DNA of 12,077 nt, taken from positions 1 to 12,077 of the forward strand of contig JAILGO010000154.1 of assembly GCA_024696725.1 (NCBI GenBank), read 5' to 3'. The position numbers and the translations under genes are program-made. Below the pieces are notes generated by a model. The model made no database searches, had not been told where the DNA came from, and was given only the letters and a program-made list of their open reading frames with translations. Shown here piece by piece: positions 1-5,193 of the stretch; position 1 is the stretch's first letter, and the number at the start of each line of letters is the position of its first letter. The DNA comes from Eubacterium sp. Its GTDB lineage: Bacteria > Bacillota > Clostridia > Oscillospirales > Acutalibacteraceae.

Positions 1-13
1 TAATGCAAATTGT

Positions 14-130
14 GAAATATCTCGCTGTGCTCAATATGAAATAAAATTAATCCACATACGACGCAGGAGTATTTCATTGCTAAGCAATTTCATATTCCGA
101 AGGAATATTTCTTTAATCCGCAAGGATTAA
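14..130. repeat. Array of short palindromes spaced by ATTTC/GAAAT boxes
   Basis: This gene-free stretch holds a run of small inverted repeats. ATTGC-TAA-GCAAT lies at 76-88, ATATTCC-GAA-GGAATAT at 92-108, and TTAATCC-GCAA-GGATTAA at 113-130. A more degenerate unit with ATAT arms lies at 17-37. The units are separated by a repeated pentamer, read as ATTTC at 71-75, 87-91 and 107-111 and as GAAAT at 14-18 and 38-42. ATTAATCC also appears at 46-53, matching an arm of the last palindrome. The layout resembles the modular hairpin arrays I recall from intergenic regions of gut Clostridia. That family assignment is from memory and inference. The array may continue past the left edge of the window. 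I see no coding potential here. Confidence 0.6.
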
Positions 131-137
131 TTTAATT

Positions 138-166
138 GGGAGAACCTTCTTTACGAAGGTTCTCCC
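138..166 (-). terminator. Strong 12-bp hairpin downstream of the DUF218 gene, probable terminator
   Basis: GGGAGAACCTTC (138-149) and GAAGGTTCTCCC (155-166) pair perfectly around the 5-nt loop TTTAC. The hairpin starts 19 nt past the minus-strand DUF218 stop codon, where a terminator would be expected. Read on the minus strand, the following sequence is only AT-rich (AATTAAATTAAT) and not a clean T-run. It may therefore be a weak terminator, an mRNA 3'-end stabiliser, or the last unit of the palindrome array to its left. Confidence 0.5.
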
Positions 167-184
167 ACTGCGGTGCCGTTTTTA

Positions 185-976
185 TCATATCAATTTTATC
201 CATTGAACCCAGACTCCGAATACCTCTCTTGTAAAGAAGGTCGGCTTTGCAAATTTTGTTGACGCCGAAGGAACTGCGCTCGCGTTTAGTCCGTTTTTTT
301 TACAGATAAGCGAGGCGCGGTATTCGTGATAATCGCTCGTTGCTACCGCAACGTCGGTTGAAAGTCCGTTATCATTTATTATTTCAAGCGCGTTTGAAAT
401 ATTTGTGTCGGTGTTCGTCGATTTATCCTCAATAAAAATCCTGTCGCCGTCAATTCCTGCTTCGGTCAGTAAGTTATAAATGCACTGTCCCTCGCTTAAA
501 TCCTCGTCGGCTCCCTGACCGCCCGTAGCTATTGCCACCGCGTCGGGATGCTCCTTAAGATATTCCGCCGCTGCGCTGCATCTCGCTTTGAGCGTCATAC
601 TCGGTACGCTGCCTCTTATCTGACAGCCGAGAATCAGTATTACGCTCTGATTGTCCGCCGTGTAGTGAGAATGGCTTATTATCTGACCGAGCGTTACGAA
701 GAACAGGGAGGTGAACGCTATAACGGCAACTCCGATTATGGAAACGAAAGCTCTGCCGCCCGTGCTTTCCCATAAATGCTTTATCGCTTCGCCGAGCTTG
801 TTCCAAAATATACTAATCAGAATAAGTATACCGCCGACGCCGATACCGAAAACGTTTCCTGCGTTAAGCACTCTCAACGATACAAACGGCGCAATGAAAT
901 ATCTTATCAGTACAAGCCCGCATAGCGAGATTAATATCCTTATTAATAAAATCAGAACTGTGCTGATGTCCTTCAT
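185..976 (-). CDS. DUF218 (YdcF/ElyC/SanA-like) membrane protein
   Basis: This 263-residue protein has an N-terminal membrane region followed by a DUF218 domain. Hydrophobic segments lie at about residues 5-24, 40-57 and 77-97. The DUF218 domain starts near residue 112 with VILILGCQ and continues with a PSMTLKAR segment (125-132), the family's TGG turn (151-153), the conserved Glu in LSEGQ (162), STNT (186-189) and SDYHEYRA (214-221). These match the pattern of YdcF, SanA and ElyC proteins. Family members are tied to cell-envelope integrity in Enterobacteria, but their biochemical activity is not settled, so no reaction is assigned. The domain after the third membrane segment is probably extracytoplasmic. 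The start has an AAAGGAAA ribosome binding site (981-988 on the plus strand). The gene appears to be monocistronic and is divergent from hpf. Confidence 0.87.
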   Translation of the reverse strand: MKDISTVLILLIRILISLCGLVLIRYFIAPFVSLRVLNAGNVFGIGVGGILILISIFWNKLGEAIKHLWESTGGRAFVSIIGVAVIAFTSLFFVTLGQIISHSHYTADNQSVILILGCQIRGSVPSMTLKARCSAAAEYLKEHPDAVAIATGGQGADEDLSEGQCIYNLLTEAGIDGDRIFIEDKSTNTDTNISNALEIINDNGLSTDVAVATSDYHEYRASLICKKNGLNASAVPSASTKFAKPTFFTREVFGVWVQWIKLI

Positions 977-1003
977 TTCGTTTCCTTTCGCTAAAAAATA
1001 GAA

Positions 1004-1018
1004 TCGGCTTTCGGCCGA
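1004..1018 (-). other. Small hairpin at the predicted 5' end of the DUF218 mRNA
   Basis: TCGGC (1004-1008) and GCCGA (1014-1018) form a 5-bp inverted repeat around TTTCG. The predicted start point, a few bases downstream of the minus-strand -10 box, puts this stem almost exactly at the 5' end of the DUF218 transcript. It could protect the 5' end of the message. The position depends on the inferred start site. Confidence 0.35.
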
Positions 1019-1026
1019 CCATTAAC

Positions 1027-1055
1027 ATTATATCATATAAATATTCATAAAACAA
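1027..1055 (-). promoter_or_regulatory. Sigma-A-type promoter for the DUF218 gene
   Basis: On the minus strand, TTGTTT (1050-1055) and a perfect TATAAT (1027-1032) are separated by 17 bases. The -10 box is ideal, while the -35 box matches the consensus only in TTG. The promoter lies about 50 nt upstream of the DUF218 start codon, and no other gene intervenes. Confidence 0.65.
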
Positions 1056-1081
1056 TACTTTTATTAAAACTGTTTTCGGGT

Positions 1082-1087
1082 TATAAT
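1082..1087 (+). promoter_or_regulatory. Probable -10 box of the hpf promoter
   Basis: A perfect TATAAT lies 48 nt upstream of the hpf start codon. At the expected 17-nt distance the sequence is TTTTAT (1059-1064), a poor -35 match. The promoter may therefore need an activator or use another sigma factor, which would suit a stationary-phase gene. That last point is inference. Confidence 0.45.
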
Positions 1088-1092
1088 AAGCT

Positions 1093-1109
1093 TAGGAAAG
1101 TTTTTCCTA
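1093..1109 (+). other. 7-bp inverted repeat at the predicted 5' end of the hpf mRNA
   Basis: TAGGAAA (1093-1099) and TTTCCTA (1103-1109) pair perfectly around GTT. The repeat begins about 6 nt after the -10 box, so it spans the likely transcription start. It could be a DNA operator or a 5'-terminal RNA hairpin. It does not cover the ribosome binding site at 1121-1126. Confidence 0.4.
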
Positions 1110-1134
1110 TTTTACCATATAGGAGGTAATATTT

Positions 1135-1689
1135 ATGATTAACATTACTGCAAGAGGCTTTGAATTAAAGCAGGGCGCAAAGGACGGAATCGAAAAGGAG
1201 CTTAAGAGAATAGAAAAAATGCTCCCCGAAAACGCAACCTTTGACGTAACCTTAAAAAAAGAGAAGGAGGGCTACAGCTGCGATATTACGGTTAAGCATT
1301 TCGGCTCGTTTATCAGAGGCGAAGCGTTTGAGTCTAAAATTGAGCCTGTAATCGATGCGGCGGTTGACGACCTTAAAAGAAAGCTGCGTAAGCTTAAAAC
1401 GCTGTTTGTAGATAAAAAGCGCAAGGGCGGACTTGACGAGCTTGCCGAAGCATTTGAGGAGCTTGAGGTCGACGACGATTTCTCAATGGACGATTTTGAC
1501 GAGGTATATTATTCCTCTGTTGATATTAAGAGAACGAAAACCATTACGCCTAATATGATGACGGACGACGAAGCGGCGGTACAAATGGAGATGCTCGGCC
1601 ACTCGTTCTTCGTATATCTCGGCGTAGACGGAGAAACAAAAATAATTTATAAGAGAAAGAGCGGCTACGGCGTTCTTATATGTGAATAA
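1135..1689 (+). CDS. hpf: Ribosome hibernation promoting factor, long form
   Basis: This 184-residue protein is a long-form HPF, which binds the 30S subunit and pairs ribosomes into inactive 100S dimers in stationary phase. The N-terminal HPF/YfiA domain (about 1-95) begins INITARGFELKQGAKDGIE and ends in a basic helix (DDLKRKLRKLKTLFVDKKRK) that fits an rRNA-contacting surface. An acidic linker (about 98-122) follows. The C-terminal dimerisation domain (about 128-184) has the typical pattern VDIKRTKTITPNMMTDDEAAV, then QMEMLGHSFFVYLG and YKRKSGYGVLI. Length and both domains fit the Firmicutes long form, so the protein should dimerise ribosomes without a separate RMF. AGGAGG at 1121-1126 sits 8 nt before the ATG. 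The gene stands alone between its own promoter region and a strong terminator. Confidence 0.96.
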   Translation: MINITARGFELKQGAKDGIEKELKRIEKMLPENATFDVTLKKEKEGYSCDITVKHFGSFIRGEAFESKIEPVIDAAVDDLKRKLRKLKTLFVDKKRKGGLDELAEAFEELEVDDDFSMDDFDEVYYSSVDIKRTKTITPNMMTDDEAAVQMEMLGHSFFVYLGVDGETKIIYKRKSGYGVLICE

Positions 1690-1700
1690 AATATTTTTTC

Positions 1701-1730
1701 GGGAGGGCGTTTACGCCCTCTCTTTTTTCT
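1701..1730 (+). terminator. Intrinsic terminator of hpf
   Basis: A GC-rich stem pairs 1701-1709 with 1714-1722 around the loop TTTA and includes one G-T wobble. It is followed directly by TTTTTT (1723-1728). It begins 11 nt after the hpf stop codon and is a textbook Rho-independent terminator. Confidence 0.92.
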
Positions 1731-1806
1731 GGAATCCGTAAATCGCCGCGCTTGAAAATATATACTTTATTGCTCTGACGAATTCATATTTCAAAGGATT
1801 TCCCCC

Positions 1807-1835
1807 TTGACACGCTTTTAAACTTGTGATAACTT
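1807..1835 (+). promoter_or_regulatory. Probable promoter of the CobW-family gene
   Basis: A perfect -35 TTGACA (1807-1812) is followed after 17 bases by TAACTT (1830-1835). That -10 box is weak but is preceded by TG at the extended -10 position. The start codon lies about 37 nt downstream, with GAAAGG (1856-1861) as the ribosome binding site. I see no clear Zur-box palindrome around this promoter. Confidence 0.5.
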
Positions 1836-1871
1836 ACTTATTAGCATTTTATACCGAAAGGCTGTGAAAAT

Positions 1872-3176
1872 ATGAATTATAAAACTAAGGACAGACGAAT
1901 TCCCGTATCGCTTATTACAGGTTATCTCGGTGCGGGTAAAACTACGGTATTGAACCACGTTCTCGCTAATCAGGAGGGCTATAAGGTAGCCGTTATAGTT
2001 AACGATATCGGCGAGGTTAATATTGACGCTTCCCTTATCGCCAAGGGCGGCAACGTAACCCAGAAGGATGAAAACCTCGTTCCTCTTCAGAACGGCTGTA
2101 TCTGCTGCACTCTCAAGGTTGATTTGATGAATCAGATTATCGAGCTTGCAAAGTCAAAGAAGTTCGATTATATTCTTATTGAAGCGTCGGGTATCTGCGA
2201 GCCCGGTCCGATTGCGGGCTCAATCTGTATGCTCGACGGTACGGACAGACAGGCGAAAATCCCCGCCGTTGCCTATCTCGATAACGTTACAACCGTTGTT
2301 GATGCAAAGCGTATGGCTGACGAGTTCGGCTCGGGCGCTTCGCTTCTTAACGACGACCTCGACGAGGAGGATATCGAAAACCTTCTTATTCAGCAGATTG
2401 AATACTGTACGACAATAATTCTCAATAAGGTAGACGCCGTAACGGAAAAGGAAAAGGCGGACGTTATCGAGGTTATAAAGGCGCTTCAGCCCGAGGCTAA
2501 GATAATTGAAACTACCTACGGCAAGGTTGACGTTAAAGAGGTTCTTTCTACCGGACGCTTTGACTATGAGAAGATTCTTAACAGTGCAGGTTGGGTTCAG
2601 GCTATGGAGCTTGAGGGCGAGAATTCCGAAACTATTGAGGAAAACCACGACCATCATCACGAGGAAGAACACGACCACCACGACCACGACGAGCACGAGC
2701 ATCATCACCACGACGATGACGACGACCACGATGAGCACGAGCATCATCACGGCGGACATCACCATCACCACCATCATCACGACGAGGGTGAGGCAGAGGA
2801 GTACGGAATCTCTACCTTTGTCTATCAGAACGTGCTTCCGTTCTCAAAAACAAAGTTTGAGGATTATATTTCCGATAATTTCCCGAAGGAAGTTATAAGA
2901 GCGAAGGGACTTTTCTGGATTGCCGAGGACCCCGATACCGCTTATATCTTCGAGCAGAGCGGTAAACAGAAATCAGCTATGGACGACGGTCCGTGGATTG
3001 CTGCGTTCCCGCCCGCAGAGAGAAAACAGATTCTTGACCTTAATCCCGATATCGCAGCTTCGTGGCATCCGCTTTACGGCGACAGAATGAATAAGCTCGT
3101 GTTTATCGGAAGAAATATGCCGAAAGAGGAGATTATTAAAGCCCTCGACGCCTGTATCTCCGACGATGTAAAATAA
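1872..3176 (+). CDS. COG0523/CobW-family GTPase metallochaperone with His-rich segment
   Basis: This 434-residue G3E-family P-loop GTPase resembles the Zn-linked YciC/ZagA branch of COG0523. Visible motifs are Walker A GYLGAGKTT (17-25), the metal-binding CICC motif (76-79), EASG (104-107) and the guanine-specificity motif NKVD (185-188). The C-terminal CobW_C domain runs from about 312 to 431 and ends with the characteristic DRMNKLVFIGRNM. Between the two domains, residues 259-303 hold 26 histidines mixed with Asp and Glu, ending in eight consecutive His, which suggests metal storage or sensing. Members of this family deliver metal, often zinc, to client enzymes in the cytoplasm using GTP hydrolysis. 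No metal transporter or cobalamin gene is adjacent, so the cognate metal cannot be read from context. Zinc is the best guess from family knowledge. Confidence 0.92.
   Translation: MNYKTKDRRIPVSLITGYLGAGKTTVLNHVLANQEGYKVAVIVNDIGEVNIDASLIAKGGNVTQKDENLVPLQNGCICCTLKVDLMNQIIELAKSKKFDYILIEASGICEPGPIAGSICMLDGTDRQAKIPAVAYLDNVTTVVDAKRMADEFGSGASLLNDDLDEEDIENLLIQQIEYCTTIILNKVDAVTEKEKADVIEVIKALQPEAKIIETTYGKVDVKEVLSTGRFDYEKILNSAGWVQAMELEGENSETIEENHDHHHEEEHDHHDHDEHEHHHHDDDDDHDEHEHHHGGHHHHHHHHDEGEAEEYGISTFVYQNVLPFSKTKFEDYISDNFPKEVIRAKGLFWIAEDPDTAYIFEQSGKQKSAMDDGPWIAAFPPAERKQILDLNPDIAASWHPLYGDRMNKLVFIGRNMPKEEIIKALDACISDDVK
2646..2780 (+). repeat. His/Asp/Glu-codon tract inside the CobW-family gene
   Basis: This 135-base stretch is built almost only from CAC/CAT, GAC/GAT and GAG/GAA codons and encodes residues 259-303 of the GTPase. 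It is a low-complexity, trinucleotide-like tract and so a likely site of in-frame length variation by slippage. On the opposite strand it reads as a long run of Met, Val and Leu, which creates a false hydrophobic reading frame. Confidence 0.85.
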
Positions 3177-3182
3177 ATAACA

Positions 3183-3216
3183 AACGGCTCCCTTTATCGG
3201 GGAGCCGTTAGCTTTT
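3183..3216 (+). terminator. Intrinsic terminator of the CobW-family gene
   Basis: AACGGCTCCC (3183-3192) and GGGAGCCGTT (3200-3209) form a perfect 10-bp stem around TTTATCG, 6 nt after the stop codon. The T-run is short (AGCTTTTG), so termination may be incomplete, but stem strength and position support the call. Confidence 0.82.
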
Positions 3217-3223
3217 GTAACGC

Positions 3224-3252
3224 TTGACTGTATCAGCCGTAAATGGTATAAT
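3224..3252 (+). promoter_or_regulatory. Strong sigma-A-type promoter of the exported FN3 protein
   Basis: TTGACT (3224-3229) and a perfect TATAAT (3247-3252) are separated by exactly 17 bases. The -10 box lies about 30 nt upstream of the start codon, giving a short leader. It is the best promoter match in the window. Confidence 0.85.
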
Positions 3253-3282
3253 GATTTTACAAAAGTGCAAAGGAGTAATATT

Positions 3283-4005
3283 ATGAAAAAGGCATTATCC
3301 CTTGTATTATCGCTTGTAATGTTAGCGTCCGTGCTCGGTGCCTTCCCGTTTTCTGCCCTTGCGGACGAAATCCCCGCGCCTACGGGATTAAAGTGTACGG
3401 GCTTTTCGGAATCGGGCAGCGCCGATTTTGAATGGAACGAGGTTAAGTTCCCTCCGCTTCCCGAAAGCGTACCTCTTACCGCCTATGACCCCGAAGCGGG
3501 CTACACCTTTTACTGGAGCACCGACGGCGAAAACTGGGAATATGAAGAAAGAACAAACAACTTTATCTGGCTTGACGGTTTTACGGCGGGCAACACCTAT
3601 TACGTAAAAGTCCGCGCGTGGATAAGAACGTGGAGCCGCGTAAACACGATTCACGCAAGCTACAATTACAGCGAATACAGCAAAACCCTGAAATTCGTTC
3701 CAAAGCTTGAAAACACTATGAACGCATTTGGCAAAAAAGCGTTCGTTCAGCGCGCAAAGCTTAAAAAAAAGAACCAGACCGTAAAGCGTGTTGAAGCGTT
3801 TTACATCGAAAATGCCCAAGGCAAGCTCAGCTTTAAAAAGACAAAGGGCAACAAAAAAATCACCGTTGCAAAGAACGGCAAAATAACGGTTAAAAAGGGC
3901 TTGAAAAAGGGCACCTACACAATCAAGGTAACAATCAAAGCAGCGGGTAATGCAACTTACAAAGCCGCAACTCAAAAGGTAACGGTAAAAATCAAAGTGA
4001 TGTAA
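3283..4005 (+). CDS. Exported protein with FN3-like domain and Lys-rich C-terminal module
   Basis: This 240-residue protein starts at ATG 3283, which has AGGAG (3271-3275) 7 nt upstream. An in-frame GTG at 3265 lies before that ribosome binding site and is rejected as the start. A signal peptide is clear: MKK, a hydrophobic core at 4-23, and a likely signal peptidase I site after ALA (25-27). Residues about 32-130 look like a fibronectin type III domain, with APTGL at the start, YTFYWSTDGENWEY in the middle and GNTYYVKVRAW later. Residues 144-240 form a Lys-rich beta module (NTMNAFGKKAF, GNKKITV, GKITVKKGLKKGTYTI, AAGNATYKA) that I recall from the C-termini of many secreted Clostridia proteins. 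No LPXTG or membrane anchor is seen, so the protein is probably secreted or held by charge. Its function is unknown. Confidence 0.85.
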   Translation: MKKALSLVLSLVMLASVLGAFPFSALADEIPAPTGLKCTGFSESGSADFEWNEVKFPPLPESVPLTAYDPEAGYTFYWSTDGENWEYEERTNNFIWLDGFTAGNTYYVKVRAWIRTWSRVNTIHASYNYSEYSKTLKFVPKLENTMNAFGKKAFVQRAKLKKKNQTVKRVEAFYIENAQGKLSFKKTKGNKKITVAKNGKITVKKGLKKGTYTIKVTIKAAGNATYKAATQKVTVKIKVM

Positions 4006-4006
4006 C

Positions 4007-4033
4007 AAAAAGCGGGTCAAACGCCCGCTTTTT
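4007..4033. terminator. Bidirectional terminator between convergent genes
   Basis: AAAAAGCGGG (4007-4016) and CCCGCTTTTT (4024-4033) pair around TCAAACG. The stem is GC-rich at the top and ends in T-runs on both strands. It can therefore terminate the exported-protein gene on the plus strand and the FkbM gene on the minus strand. The minus-strand stop codon (4032-4034) overlaps the outer edge of the stem. Confidence 0.88.
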
Positions 4034-5087
4034 ATTCTTTCACGCAGTAAAAATTACTTTCCCACGCGGGAATGTATTTTGAGTGTCTGAAATATATTTT
4101 ATATCCGCCGTCGAGCTCGTTGATTTTAAGCGGCAGCGTAAATAAATCCTCGTTTCTGTGGTAAGCGCATAGATACAGCTTAGGGCTGTATTTTTTTATC
4201 GTTCTTTCGAGTCCGCAAAGTGCCTTTAGCTCGCTGCCCTCAATGTCCATTTTTATAAAGGTAGGCGCGAGCTCGAGACTGTCAACGTCAATAACCTCAA
4301 CGCTTACGCCTTCGCCCGAAAGACGTGAATTTCTTCCTGCCTTTTTGGAGAAAATAAGAGTATCCTTTTTATCCCACGCGCCCATATTAAGACACGAAAT
4401 GTTAAACATCTCCTCCGTGTTTTTTAAAAGCTTTTTAAAATTCTTTTCGTCGGGCTCAAGAGCTGTTATATAATCGTAGCTCCCGCCGGCAGCGCTTAAA
4501 AACTCCCGGATTGTATCGCCGTCGTAAGCGCCTAAATCAATTATATTCTCATTATCCGTCAGCCTGAGAATATCGCGGTAAACCTCGCTTTTATCACAGA
4601 ACGACGATAAAAGATAATCAAGCCTTCCGCTTACCTTGAAATTGAGAATATCAAGATAAACCCTTTTGCTCTCTTCGTCAGCAAGCAGTGAGTAAACTCT
4701 GTCGAACTTTTCCTCGTTTTCCTTAATGAATTCACGGCTGAAAAGTCCTCCGCCCGCAACGGGAACGTCGGGTGCAAATACCGTGTGCTCAGCGTTGATT
4801 CCCTTAATTCTGTTTATTACTTCGTCAAGATGCGTCGCAAAGCAGAGAACGACGTTGAAGTCGTCGTATTTTTCACAGATTTCGCTGTATTTAAGAACCT
4901 TGAATCCCCTGAAAAAATGACCTCTTACGAATTCGTCGGATGCAAAAATATCGCTTATTTCAACTCCGTAAAGTGAGAGCGTGTCCATTATCTTTTCCGC
5001 TCCGAGTCCCATTCCGTAAAGGACGACGGGCTTTTTATCATTTTTAAGAACGTCCCACACGTTCCTTTCTTTAATAAGCTCAAGCAT
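4032..5087 (-). CDS. FkbM-family methyltransferase with N-terminal Rossmann-like domain
   Basis: This 351-residue protein has two parts. Residues 20-105 look like a small nucleotide-binding fold, with VVLYGMGLGAE (21-31) near the start and VVLCFATH (79-86) as a later strand, as seen at the front of some sugar-modifying enzymes. Residues about 165-345 are an FkbM-type SAM-dependent methyltransferase: motif I IIDLGAYDGDT (182-192), the acidic ribose-binding motif EPD (211-213) and FIKMDIEGSE (277-286), a hallmark of the family. FkbM enzymes usually O-methylate sugars or natural products. Here the gene is alone, with no glycosyltransferase or polysaccharide cluster in the window, so the substrate is unknown. 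The start has AAGGTGAT (5091-5098 on the plus strand) just upstream. The gene is divergent from the ybeX/phoH operon. Confidence 0.88.
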   Translation of the reverse strand: MLELIKERNVWDVLKNDKKPVVLYGMGLGAEKIMDTLSLYGVEISDIFASDEFVRGHFFRGFKVLKYSEICEKYDDFNVVLCFATHLDEVINRIKGINAEHTVFAPDVPVAGGGLFSREFIKENEEKFDRVYSLLADEESKRVYLDILNFKVSGRLDYLLSSFCDKSEVYRDILRLTDNENIIDLGAYDGDTIREFLSAAGGSYDYITALEPDEKNFKKLLKNTEEMFNISCLNMGAWDKKDTLIFSKKAGRNSRLSGEGVSVEVIDVDSLELAPTFIKMDIEGSELKALCGLERTIKKYSPKLYLCAYHRNEDLFTLPLKINELDGGYKIYFRHSKYIPAWESNFYCVKE

Positions 5088-5102
5088 ATTATCACCTTGG
5101 CT

Positions 5103-5131
5103 ATTATATCATATTTTAATACACTTTACAA
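5103..5131 (-). promoter_or_regulatory. Promoter of the FkbM-family gene
   Basis: On the minus strand, TTGTAA (5126-5131) and a perfect TATAAT (5103-5108) are spaced by 17 bases. The -10 box is 15 nt upstream of the start codon, so the leader is very short and carries little beyond the ribosome binding site. Its -35 box overlaps that of the divergent promoter. Confidence 0.7.
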
Positions 5132-5153
5132 ATAAACTGAAATATTATATAAT
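5125..5153 (+). promoter_or_regulatory. Promoter of the ybeX-like/phoH/ybeY/era/recO/mutS2 operon
   Basis: TTTACA (5125-5130) and a perfect TATAAT (5148-5153) are spaced by 17 bases. This is the only good promoter seen upstream of the eight-gene run, and it gives a leader of about 33 nt. The direct repeat TGAAATATT occurs at 5138-5146 and 5161-5169, on either side of the -10 box. Confidence 0.65.
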
Positions 5154-5169
5154 AATAAATTGAAATATT
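5138..5169 (+). repeat. Two direct copies of TGAAATATT around the operon -10 box
   Basis: Identical 9-mers at 5138-5146 and 5161-5169 start 23 bp apart, close to two helical turns. One lies in the promoter spacer and the other near the predicted start site. This fits a repressor or activator site, but the region is very AT-rich and the repeat could be chance. Confidence 0.35.
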
Positions 5170-5193
5170 GTAATTTATGGAGGGAACGCCTTT

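Noticed and set aside
1752..1794. Imperfect dyad TTGAAAATAT...ATATTTCAA upstream of the CobW-family gene as a Zur operator
   Set aside because: The arms are 24 nt apart, differ by one base in length, are AT-rich, and do not match the Zur-box pattern I know. It is mentioned only as context for the metal-regulation question.
2220..2780. Minus-strand 186-residue ORF starting with long Met/Val/Leu runs, which looks like a membrane protein
   Set aside because: It is the antisense reading of the His/Asp/Glu codon tract and the GTPase domain. The hydrophobic run is just the complement of CAC/GAC/GAG codons, and the plus strand encodes a clear COG0523 protein.
3265..3282. Alternative GTG start for the exported protein, adding six residues
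   Set aside because: The GTG lies upstream of the AGGAG ribosome binding site at 3271-3275 and would place charged residues before the signal peptide. ATG at 3283 has ideal spacing.
3388..4020. Minus-strand 210-residue ORF opposite the exported FN3 protein
   Set aside because: The plus strand has a promoter, ribosome binding site, signal peptide and recognisable modules. The antisense product matches no family, and the ORF starts inside the shared terminator.
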